Assembly: GCA_016713905.1 (NCBI GenBank)
Contig: JADJOE010000001.1
Location: forward strand, 869,001 to 933,000
DNA length: 64,000 nt
Direction: 5' to 3'
Source of the DNA: Candidatus Vicinibacter proximus
Lineage (GTDB): Bacteria > Bacteroidota > Bacteroidia > Chitinophagales > Saprospiraceae
The first letter of the stretch is position 1. Every line of letters begins with the position of its first letter. Below, piece by piece: positions 9,676 through 17,087 of this stretch. The notes beneath the pieces were generated by a model. That model saw only the letters and a list, made by a program, of their open reading frames with translations. It was not told the DNA's origin and searched no databases. Made by a program: the position numbers and the translations under genes.

Positions 9676-11493
9676 TTATCTGATTATTACAATCTTCTCC
9701 GTTTTCATTACCACTCCTCTTTCATAAAGTACCACCGAGTAAAGTCCTGCCGGCAACTGCTCCGTATCGATCACATTACTACCTTGATATACGCGCTCGC
9801 TGAGGACGGTCTGTCCTTGTGAATTGATTAGATGTATGTACATACTTTCTGGCAGATAGTCATGAATATTTAGCACAAAGTGATCAGATGCAGGATTAGG
9901 AAAAATGTCAGTTTTAATCACAATTTTTCCCTTGTCATTAGTCGCTAAAGTTCCAACATTCAGCGTCCTACATAAAGTATCTGCCCCGTACTTATTCTTA
10001 ACAATCAGGCAGACTTCATATATGCCATCCTTCTCAAAACAGTGAATTGGAGAAGTATCTCTACTTTGTGTACCATCACCAAAATCCCAATACCACTCAG
10101 GTTCAGATTCATCCGGAGTATATGCACTTAAATCCACAAACTCAAAGCATCGGTATCTTGCAGTATCCTGGTCATATCGCCACCAGGCCCAGGGGACGTT
10201 GTCGATGCCGAGCGTATCGCAATCACTACCATCGATGGAACCCAAGCGGTAGTTTGGGAACACCGGCATGGCAGCTTTTATTGCTGGAAGCCGCAAACTG
10301 TGTTGTCTGAAATCACAATTTTTTGAATATTGATTTGGCCTGTGCATTATGTGCAGTTCTCTTGTCTGTGTATAATAAGGGTCACCATAAATTCTACCAT
10401 CAGGACCAAGTTGGAGCAATGATATATAAGTAGGACGTGTTATATTACCAAATAGATGAGATTTAAATCCATCATAAATATCAATCAATAATTTTTCACC
10501 AATTGTACCATCCAAGAAAATGGGAAACTGAAAGATAGAATCGTTTTCACAGGTATACAAGTACCGGCTATTGTGTGAAAAAGCGCCACTACTTAAAACG
10601 AAAGGTTTGTTCTCAGGATCAGGTTCATATCCACGATTTGCGAATAATATTTGTTTATGATTAGAAAATTTTCCATTGCATCGATCAAATTCCAGATAAT
10701 CTAAAAATGATTTTGGATAGTATCCATTTCTATAACTATAAACTGATAAATAGTACTTACCATTAGGGGAAAACTGACTAATTCCAGGACCATAGTGTTT
10801 ATAAGTAGACTCAAAAGTCTGTTCTCCATAATCAAATATATTGGATGGTGTTAATAGAAAAATGCGAAAGGAAATTTCAAATGGTTTTGGAATAATTACC
10901 CACCAATCTCTTCCATTGGCATGTTTGCAAGCTGTTAATTTTTCAATTTCAAAGGTATCTTGTGCTATTATTTTTGAAAAATTAATTAGAGCTGGAGTGT
11001 TATTTTGGTTCACAGTAATTATGGAAATGCTAATTATGCCTCCAACTAATTCGGGCATAGAATTATAAATTATATTTTTGTCATGGACTGAAATTAAATA
11101 GAATTGATTTTTAAAAGATGTTGATGGAAGAATTAATGTCTGTTGGAGATTTGCCCAACAATCGCCTAGATTGTAACAAATACTGTCTGAGTTTTTGACT
11201 TTGTTTCCTTTAGAATCTTCAATATAGAAACCATTGAAAGAAAACAAAAAATTACCTTCTTCGTCTGAAATGCAAGGTGTATTTCCAACTAAGAGATTAA
11301 TGTTTTTAGTTTTATCAAAATAGACTTCTGGATTTCCAGATTGAGTATTAAAAGTCATCATAGAGTGTCCAAAAACAGAATCTCTTTTTGGTCCATCAAG
11401 ATATCCAAATAACCAATTAAAATCATACTTTTGCGCAGATATTGATGTTATTATTGAGAAAAATATGAAAGAAAATTTAAAAAGTGAATTCAT
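9676..11493 (-). CDS. PKD-domain T9SS surface protein (copy 1)
   Basis: Starting at the ATG at 11491-11493 gives a 605-residue protein. A TTG five codons further upstream is less likely, because the partial copy at 1-529 also begins MNS. It has a signal peptide ending at SAQ, a propeller-like region with FSPNGKYY and LGPDGRIYG motifs, a PKD domain (WYWDFGDGTQSRDTSP) and a T9SS sorting domain identical to copy 2. Its first half differs strongly from copy 2 at 4188-6011, while the last third is nearly the same at DNA level. It follows a truncated beta-helix gene in its unit, so its usual promoter and leader are mostly lost and its expression may be altered. Confidence 0.85.
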   Translation of the reverse strand: MNSLFKFSFIFFSIITSISAQKYDFNWLFGYLDGPKRDSVFGHSMMTFNTQSGNPEVYFDKTKNINLLVGNTPCISDEEGNFLFSFNGFYIEDSKGNKVKNSDSICYNLGDCWANLQQTLILPSTSFKNQFYLISVHDKNIIYNSMPELVGGIISISIITVNQNNTPALINFSKIIAQDTFEIEKLTACKHANGRDWWVIIPKPFEISFRIFLLTPSNIFDYGEQTFESTYKHYGPGISQFSPNGKYYLSVYSYRNGYYPKSFLDYLEFDRCNGKFSNHKQILFANRGYEPDPENKPFVLSSGAFSHNSRYLYTCENDSIFQFPIFLDGTIGEKLLIDIYDGFKSHLFGNITRPTYISLLQLGPDGRIYGDPYYTQTRELHIMHRPNQYSKNCDFRQHSLRLPAIKAAMPVFPNYRLGSIDGSDCDTLGIDNVPWAWWRYDQDTARYRCFEFVDLSAYTPDESEPEWYWDFGDGTQSRDTSPIHCFEKDGIYEVCLIVKNKYGADTLCRTLNVGTLATNDKGKIVIKTDIFPNPASDHFVLNIHDYLPESMYIHLINSQGQTVLSERVYQGSNVIDTEQLPAGLYSVVLYERGVVMKTEKIVIIR

Positions 11494-11520
11494 AAAAAAT
11501 ATTTGCAATTATATTAAAAA

Positions 11521-11543
11521 GCAGCAGGGATATGCCCTGCTGC
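11521..11543 (-). promoter_or_regulatory. intercistronic hairpin, copy 1
   Basis: A 9-bp stem (GCAGCAGGG / CCCTGCTGC) with an ATATG loop, in the same position as the hairpins at 556-578 and 6034-6060. One closing pair of the 10-bp form is lost here. Confidence 0.55.
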
Positions 11544-11554
11544 GCAGATAAAAT

Positions 11555-12322
11555 TTAACGATTGATTAGAATTCTGGAAGAAAATAGATTCTTACCTGAT
11601 TTCTGACTGTCGATAGATATAATATATATACCCTGCACTATATTATGAGTTGAAATTACTTTCAAGCAAGAAGATGCAGAAGGCCATTGTTCTCTTAAAA
11701 GTGTTTTGCCATTTAAATCCCGAATGTGTATTAATTTATCCATTCTTTGATTACACATTCTATCGGTAATGATCAAATTCTCACTAACTGGATTAGGAGT
11801 AATTTGATAGGAATATCCAATATTTTCATCACCGGTTGAATTTATGATTGGACTTGGTGGAAGGCACAATAATGAATCATTATATCCATTTAAAACAGAC
11901 ATGTCTTTTAGAATTCTAGCTAGGTTGACTGCATTTCCGTATTCAAGTGGACAAAGCTCCGCAATTGCGGATAGATCTGATGACTGAGTAGAATTCAATT
12001 CAAATATACCAGCCGCCACAGATTCCATATAAATATGGTTAACTTCTTGTAGGAAGGTTTGAATATCGTCTTCTGCCTCTATTAAATCATTGGCAGCAAG
12101 AACATCCTCAAGAAAAGTATCTCTCTGCTCAAGCCAACTATCCCATAAAGTATTTAAATCTGAAGTAGCTTCATTAGCGTCACTAAATAGATCTACCAAG
12201 AATTCATGGTAATAGCTACTGTCGGTAGAGTTGGCCGCATTGTACAAAGAATCTGCATACAATTTAATTGCTGTCATCTTAGCGTTAATGAGGATGAGTT
12301 CATCTTCCATATCTTCAAGTTC
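11555..12322 (-). pseudogene. 3' remnant of a beta-helix T9SS gene (copy 1)
   Basis: This open frame encodes only the last ~250 residues of the 987/990-residue family: the acidic helical region and the T9SS sorting domain. It lacks the signal peptide and every beta-helix rung. The coding match to 6071-9043 stops abruptly at ~12322 after CTTCAAGTTC. From 12323 the DNA matches the leader at 9331 onward, and an in-frame stop lies a few codons upstream of the first possible ATG (12308-12310). A deletion of about 2.5 kb in one array copy explains this. Any product would lack a signal for export. The frame itself is still open, so the deletion may be recent. Confidence 0.85.
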
Positions 12323-12777
12323 TGATAAATTATCTATTTATCTTAATATTTTAATAAATATATCTCAGTAAATGGTAATATACTTAGAACTGTATTAATA
12401 ATTTTGTTTCCAACATTTTTGTGATGACTGATAATGAAATTAAATATTTAAGTACTGTAGGATTGTGAGTATGATCATGGGCGGCTTTGATTTTGATACA
12501 ATATACTAACAAAAGTTATATTCTTGATATTTTTTAATGAATCAAATTTGCTTTATATTATCTTTTTAAAAAAAAACTTAGGAAAAAATTAGTGAGTGTT
12601 AGCTCGAATAGTTATTTTCACAAGGCTTTAAGCCCAGGGTATTTCGAAGCACCAGGGCTATCAAAAAGTATTTGACCCGGCGCTCGGTCACAAGACGATT
12701 GCATTTTCATTTATTTGCGTGGTGGTAGACTCAATGCATGGTTGTTGAGTGGTCATTTGTTTGTTAAAAAATTAGTT
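12323..12777. other. leader remnant, then unassigned intergenic DNA
   Basis: 12323-12418 keeps parts of the array leader (matching 9331-9385, then AATAATTTTGTTTCCAACAT after an internal deletion). The remainder shows no gene. A TAAC-AAAA-GTTATATT site (12507-12522) resembles the motif found upstream of several plus-strand genes. A GC-richer patch at ~12625-12700 has no recognised identity. Confidence 0.5.
12507..12522 (+). promoter_or_regulatory. TAAC-n-AAGTTATATT motif (candidate promoter/operator)
   Basis: TAACAAAAGTTATATT matches the motif seen at 17030, 22852, 25353 and 29560. It lies about 255 bp before the predicted patatin start, further than at the other genes. Confidence 0.3.
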
Positions 12778-15159
12778 ATGACAGATCCAGAGAATCCAAA
12801 ATCGTTATTTAGAATAATTATAGAAAAATGCAATAAAGTTTATTACTCTATTACAGAGAACTTTATTTATCTCATCATGGCCTTTGCGGCTCCTTTGTTT
12901 CTGTATTATATAAGTCAGGGCAAGGAAGTGGTGTTGTACTTGTTGGATCCGCATGAATGGATGAATATTGCCATGATACTGGTCAGCTTTATTGTATTGT
13001 TTTATGTTATTTGGGTAATTCCTGTGTGGAGCATTGAGCTCTTAAAAATATTATCCGACAGAAATATGATGACCCGGAAAATGGAAGATAAGGAGGGAGG
13101 AGTTTCGCCACCACAATTGTTTTGCATTTTGGCGAACCGGTATAACAGTGAATTCAATCACAAAAGGGTTTATCCAATTCGAATTTTTGCTAATATTCCT
13201 ATCTTGGTTTTTGTATTCACCATTGCTGGAACACAGTGGGATGAATTATTTAGTCCGTTTATTTTTTTAACATTCCTTTTGATTTCATTGGTCATCAAGG
13301 ATATGGTAAAAGAGTTTGTGGTAGAGAAAATTATGAAGAATAATTTTTTTTTAACGCGACCTTTTCTGGGTTATTTTGGCCATACAGCAATCATTATAAT
13401 GGCTTCGCTTTTATGGGCTTGTGGATGTTATCTCTGCGGTGCGTTTGTGATTTGGCTATTGTATTTTTATAATGACTGGTTCCATTATTTTATAGAAAAG
13501 ATTTCCGAATATTGGAAGCAAGATCCAACAGGCAAGCCATGTCCACCCGGTGATCTGCAGGAGTGTCTTTACAAAAAATCAAAAAAAGTCTTTTCTGTTT
13601 ATGTGATAATCATTCTGCTTTTTATAATCATGTTTTGGGTTGGGGAAAGATATGAGTTCATGCATAAAATATCGCCTGTGCTGATCATGAACATTTGTTT
13701 TTCATTTATTATTTGTTTGATAGATACCGCCTTTAAGACACCTAAGGATGCGCTTGAAGTTTTGGTCGTCATGGATCAAGTCCCTGATGATCACAGTAAT
13801 TGTTTAAAAGAAATTCCGAAATCGGACTGTTTGCTTGAAAAATCAACTGATAGGGAAGTGAAGGAAGATCCGTCGCCTCAGGGTAATATTGAGAAGGGAC
13901 TTTACCTGTTTTTTAGTTTTGCGAATATTGTATTCCTGCTGGTTAGTTTGAATTTAATTTTTATCAAATCAATCAATGGTCACAGAATCCGAAAAGAGAG
14001 GATTGGCAAAGAGTTGTACGATCAATTGGGTAACAGGCATAGCCTATTAAATTATTATAAAGTCTGGAGAGAAAAGAATGATAATCCAAAGACAGTCGTT
14101 CTTATTGCCGGCTCAGGAGGAGGTTCCCGCGCAGGATACTGGACAGGAATAAACCTTGATCACATTTATGCTACTCTTGGAGACACTGCCAAAATATTTG
14201 CTATTTCTACTATTTCGGGCAGTACTTCCGGAGCGAATATGTTTTTAACCCGACTGGCAGCTGATCCGAAAAGTTTATCGGTGCAAGAGAGAAAATCATT
14301 TTGGGATACCATTTATTCACGCAACTATTTAAGTGGTGGAATCTGGGGCGTATTGCTTGGAGATGGAATAGGAGGCTTTTCCAAGGGCAAGACAGATTAT
14401 GACAAGGACAGAAATTATTATCACGAGCAGGGGGAGCTCAGCGCAATACAGTCTTACTTTCCACTCAATGATCGGGATCAGATAAGAAATCTGATGTTGG
14501 GCGATTATATGTCCAAATGGACTGATACCACCATGAAATTTAGAATTCCTTTGCATTTTGTCAACTCTGCAACTACCCAGGCAGGCAAGAGAGTGCTTGT
14601 TTCTCCTGTGGTAGTGGACAGCACCCTGCATCCGGATGTAGTAGATCTGTACAAGGAATTCAGGATGAACACCCAGAATAGTTGCAATCAATTTTCTTTA
14701 CCTATGTCCACTGCTGTTAAGATCAGTCAGTCCTTTCCGGTGGTGAGTTCTTACTATTATTTGAAGGGAGTTGGAAATCTTATAGATGGTGGATTGTATG
14801 AGAGTTCGGGATGCAATACGCTATACGAAGTATATACAAAATTGCGAGAGACTGAGGAAGACACCAGTGTGCATTTTAAGATCATAGTTATTTTAAACGG
14901 GGATAGTGATAATTGCAACACAGAACCAGTCAACAGTTTGTTTTTAAATACACTTGGATCTGCAAGCGCTACTCCTTTTTCAGGTCATGCGGTCTACTGG
15001 CAGGAAAGAATAAGATGCTTGAGAAGCGACAGTACCAGGACAGCTGTAGAGTTTGTAGAGTTGAAGGACAGTTTGGGTAATTGGAAGGAATTTCCGTTGG
15101 GTGTAATGTACAGTCAACAATCCTTGAACCAAATATGGGAACATTATAAAGGTAAATGA
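12778..15159 (+). CDS. multi-TM membrane protein with C-terminal patatin-like phospholipase domain
   Basis: The ATG at 12778 (MTDPENPKS) is preferred over a TTG 21 codons upstream, giving 793 residues. The N-terminal ~400 residues hold about eight hydrophobic segments (for example FIYLIMAFAAPLFLYYI, IIIMASLLWACGCYLCGAFVI). The C-terminal half is a patatin/PNPLA lipase. It has an oxyanion loop GSGGGSRAG at ~443-451, a nucleophile elbow GSTSG with Ser near 481, and a catalytic Asp in DGG at ~670. The expected activity is lipid acyl hydrolysis at the inner membrane. Patatin-like lipases serve as membrane-damaging effectors in bacterial immunity such as CBASS, but also in ordinary lipid turnover. 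One base separates it from the next gene, so they are an operon. It is the first gene of a co-oriented cluster that includes YEATS and CHAT proteins. Confidence 0.85.
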   Translation: MTDPENPKSLFRIIIEKCNKVYYSITENFIYLIMAFAAPLFLYYISQGKEVVLYLLDPHEWMNIAMILVSFIVLFYVIWVIPVWSIELLKILSDRNMMTRKMEDKEGGVSPPQLFCILANRYNSEFNHKRVYPIRIFANIPILVFVFTIAGTQWDELFSPFIFLTFLLISLVIKDMVKEFVVEKIMKNNFFLTRPFLGYFGHTAIIIMASLLWACGCYLCGAFVIWLLYFYNDWFHYFIEKISEYWKQDPTGKPCPPGDLQECLYKKSKKVFSVYVIIILLFIIMFWVGERYEFMHKISPVLIMNICFSFIICLIDTAFKTPKDALEVLVVMDQVPDDHSNCLKEIPKSDCLLEKSTDREVKEDPSPQGNIEKGLYLFFSFANIVFLLVSLNLIFIKSINGHRIRKERIGKELYDQLGNRHSLLNYYKVWREKNDNPKTVVLIAGSGGGSRAGYWTGINLDHIYATLGDTAKIFAISTISGSTSGANMFLTRLAADPKSLSVQERKSFWDTIYSRNYLSGGIWGVLLGDGIGGFSKGKTDYDKDRNYYHEQGELSAIQSYFPLNDRDQIRNLMLGDYMSKWTDTTMKFRIPLHFVNSATTQAGKRVLVSPVVVDSTLHPDVVDLYKEFRMNTQNSCNQFSLPMSTAVKISQSFPVVSSYYYLKGVGNLIDGGLYESSGCNTLYEVYTKLRETEEDTSVHFKIIVILNGDSDNCNTEPVNSLFLNTLGSASATPFSGHAVYWQERIRCLRSDSTRTAVEFVELKDSLGNWKEFPLGVMYSQQSLNQIWEHYKGK

Positions 15160-15160
15160 T

Positions 15161-15727
15161 ATGAAAAAGAAATTATTTGTGATTGCACTCTTATTATTTC
15201 TTGGATCGAAGAATTACATGGATCGTAATTTTGCTCTGGAGAATCTTGGATTTTCAGAAGAAAATTTCAGTAAAATAAGAAAGGATTCTTCCGGTCTGGC
15301 TGCGTTTTACTCAGATACCCTGCGATATAAATGTGAAGTATTGAATTGCACAACCTCGCGAACCTATACTATTCAAAAATTTAAGGAAAGCATGCTTCGA
15401 TACTACAGGGCGGATTACGTATTTGCATTTTCTTACACGGCCATGTTTATCCTTATTTCACTTAGTTTGTCTTATCACAGGAGATGGAACAAGAGCACAT
15501 TATATTTTTTTGTTGGGAGTGCCATTTTATTGTTTATCGCGGATGTATCGGAGAATATGATGATGATTGAATTCATTAATTCTAACTATGCAACATACCA
15601 TCATCTTATTCCATGGGTTAATGGATTGAAGACTGTTCTTTTTGTTGTTTTGTGCTTGTGCCTGTTCTTCTTAAGGATACCTTTTTTAGTAGGCAGGTTA
15701 AGATCCTGGATGCAGGAAGATAAATAA
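15161..15727 (+). CDS. small membrane protein following the patatin gene
   Basis: 188 residues, not recognised. An N-terminal hydrophobic segment (LFVIALLLFLG) is followed by a soluble stretch of ~80 residues containing two Cys. Three further membrane segments follow (YVFAFSYTAMFILISLSL, LYFFVGSAILLFIADV, VLFVVLCLCLFFL). The charged tail is cytoplasmic by the positive-inside rule. The start codon lies one base after the patatin stop, so the two are almost certainly cotranscribed. It may be a partner or regulator of the membrane phospholipase; this is inferred from linkage only. Confidence 0.7.
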   Translation: MKKKLFVIALLLFLGSKNYMDRNFALENLGFSEENFSKIRKDSSGLAAFYSDTLRYKCEVLNCTTSRTYTIQKFKESMLRYYRADYVFAFSYTAMFILISLSLSYHRRWNKSTLYFFVGSAILLFIADVSENMMMIEFINSNYATYHHLIPWVNGLKTVLFVVLCLCLFFLRIPFLVGRLRSWMQEDK

Positions 15728-15745
15728 TTGATTTAAAATGTACAC

Positions 15746-15886
15746 ATGAAAAAGATCTTTATTTTATTATCACTTTGGTTTTTAAGTATTGTCTTACACG
15801 CACAGGGATTTAGTTTTGATTTTTTAAATCCGGTGGAATTTAGGTCTCAGGAAAGTATTATTTTTAAATTAACTGGATGGTTTTGA
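15746..15886 (+). CDS. possible small secreted protein or truncated gene start
   Basis: A 46-codon frame begins MKKIFILLSLWFLSIVLHAQ, a convincing signal peptide with an Ala-X-Gln cleavage site, and then has only ~26 further residues before a stop. It lies 18 bp after the preceding gene. It could be a tiny exported protein, or the 5' stub of a larger exported protein whose rest was lost. The following 120 bp carry no recognisable coding continuation in any frame. Confidence 0.4.
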   Translation: MKKIFILLSLWFLSIVLHAQGFSFDFLNPVEFRSQESIIFKLTGWF

Positions 15887-16005
15887 TATCATTTGAATTG
15901 TAAGTAATAAAGGATGCAAATAATATCTGTGCTGATAACCCTAAGTAGGTAAAAATATAAAAGAATTTTAGGGAAATTTATTGACGATGAAAAATTGAAA
16001 GAAGT

Positions 16006-16635
16006 ATGTTAGAAGATTTGAAAAAATTTACGGAGATATTCTCGTGGGAAGTTGTGGTGCTAATTCTTGCAGTAAGCTTTAGGAAGCAATTTGCAGGGGT
16101 CATTGAAATTTTAAAGACCAGGATGAGCACAGCAGATAACATTGAAATCACAAAAGATGGAATCAAGATCAAGCAAAAATTGCAACAACTGGAAGATGCG
16201 GTGGCAGGGGCCATCAATTCAGGGCAATTGGGTTTGCCTTCCAGGGAGACTCGTCAAAGCCTTGTGGAGCAAATTCACTCAGATGCAGATTTGGATCCTT
16301 TGAAGAGCAGTTGGCAAGGAAGTTTAAAAGATAGAAACAGGAGTATTTTTGCACAGGTTCATCCGCTGGAAGGAACCAACTATTACCAATTGAGAATAGT
16401 AGTCCATAGTACGGATCCGATCAGAGAACCACTAAAAGGTAGCGTGCAGTTTCATCTTCATCCCAGCTTTCCGAATCCAAATCCCATCATTGAAGTTAAG
16501 AATGGTGAAGCAATTTTAAACCTGTTGTCTTATGGATCATTTACGCTGGGCGCGGAAACCGAAGATGGGGCTAAATTAAAAATTGACCTGGCACAAGATG
16601 TGCCCGGTGTTTCAGAACAATTTAAAAACTCATAG
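16006..16635 (+). CDS. membrane-anchored prokaryotic YEATS (pYEATS) domain protein
   Basis: 209 residues. A hydrophobic segment lies at ~14-25 (WEVVVLILAVSF), a coiled-coil-like linker at ~33-70, and a C-terminal domain at ~112-205 that I recognise as prokaryotic YEATS. Key features are LKGSVQFHLHPSF (143-155), the GEAILNLLSYGSFTLGA block (167-183) and the closing DGAKLKIDLA strand followed by PGVSEQF. From memory, comparative genomics has proposed pYEATS domains as sensors in prokaryotic conflict systems; no ligand is certain. The gene is 2 bp from the next membrane gene, so they form a pair. Topology places the YEATS domain in one soluble compartment, probably the cytoplasm. Confidence 0.75.
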   Translation: MLEDLKKFTEIFSWEVVVLILAVSFRKQFAGVIEILKTRMSTADNIEITKDGIKIKQKLQQLEDAVAGAINSGQLGLPSRETRQSLVEQIHSDADLDPLKSSWQGSLKDRNRSIFAQVHPLEGTNYYQLRIVVHSTDPIREPLKGSVQFHLHPSFPNPNPIIEVKNGEAILNLLSYGSFTLGAETEDGAKLKIDLAQDVPGVSEQFKNS

Positions 16636-16637
16636 TT

Positions 16638-17036
16638 ATGGATTTGAATATGGTCATTTGTCCGACGACACTTTTTTGGTATGTATTTTTTTCAATTTTG
16701 TCTACCTTGATTGGAGCCTGGGGAGCACTCTATATAAAAATTTCAACTGAAACTAATGAAGTAGCATGTCAAAAACTCAATGATCATTTAATGAGTGAAT
16801 GGCGCAAAAGATTTGTTTTAGCATTAATAGCATCTCTGGCAACCCCTTTGTTTTTGTTTATATCTGAAGAGAAGGATGTTCTGGATAGTTTATCCACATT
16901 GAAGATTGGGATGTTGGTTTATTTTGGTTATTCTTTATTGCTGGCCACCTTTGCGGAGCAGATACTTCAGCTGCTTTTTGAGATAATTAAGAAGACGGGT
17001 ACTGCGGTCGAGAGTCTGATGGGAAAACCTAACTAA
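16638..17036 (+). CDS. membrane partner of the pYEATS protein
   Basis: 132 residues with four predicted membrane helices (LFWYVFFSILSTLIGAWGALYI, FVLALIASLATPLFLFI, IGMLVYFGYSLLLATFA, and a weaker amphipathic C-terminal helix). A short cytoplasmic loop contains a conserved-looking NDHLMSEWRKR motif. The start lies 2 bp after the YEATS stop. It resembles proteins annotated as YEATS-associated helix-containing proteins, which I recall only by name. It may form a membrane complex or channel whose state is read by the YEATS domain; this is inferred from pairing. Confidence 0.65.
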   Translation: MDLNMVICPTTLFWYVFFSILSTLIGAWGALYIKISTETNEVACQKLNDHLMSEWRKRFVLALIASLATPLFLFISEEKDVLDSLSTLKIGMLVYFGYSLLLATFAEQILQLLFEIIKKTGTAVESLMGKPN

Positions 17037-17046
17037 AGTTATAAGG
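17030..17046 (+). promoter_or_regulatory. TAACTAAAGTTATA palindromic motif upstream of the 473-aa gene
   Basis: TAACT-AA-AGTTA is a perfect dyad. It overlaps the stop codon of the preceding gene and lies ~47 bp before the start at 17088. The same motif occurs at 25353 and, with one change, at 29560, both before secreted-protein genes. Confidence 0.4.
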
Positions 17047-17087
17047 TGGGTTTGGAAAAGATGAATGAATTTTGTTAAAAAAATATT

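Larger units (their letters stand above)
1..12418 (-). repeat. tandem array of a 5.48-kb two-gene surface-protein unit
   Basis: Two long blocks repeat at a constant offset of about 5480-5488 bp: the beta-helix genes at 591-3554 and 6071-9043, and the PKD genes at 4188-6011 and 9676-11493. The leaders 3555-4187 and 9044-9675 are also almost identical. A third unit is cut by the left edge of the window (PKD gene at 1-529). The rightmost unit keeps only the 3' quarter of its beta-helix gene (11555-12322) followed by a remnant of the leader (12323-12418). In the direction of transcription each unit reads leader, beta-helix gene, hairpin, PKD gene. Confidence 0.9.

Noticed and set aside
12600..12710. 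GC-richer patch before the patatin gene as a tRNA or mobile element end
   Set aside because: No cloverleaf pairing, no integrase and no target duplication were found.
12715..12777. N-terminal extension of the patatin protein from a TTG
   Set aside because: It adds 21 residues with no hydrophobic or conserved character; the ATG at 12778 lies just before the first conserved segment.
14329..14691. 120-aa minus-strand frame opposite the patatin gene
   Set aside because: It lies inside the catalytic part of the patatin gene and has no start signal, homology or spacing; it is an antisense shadow.
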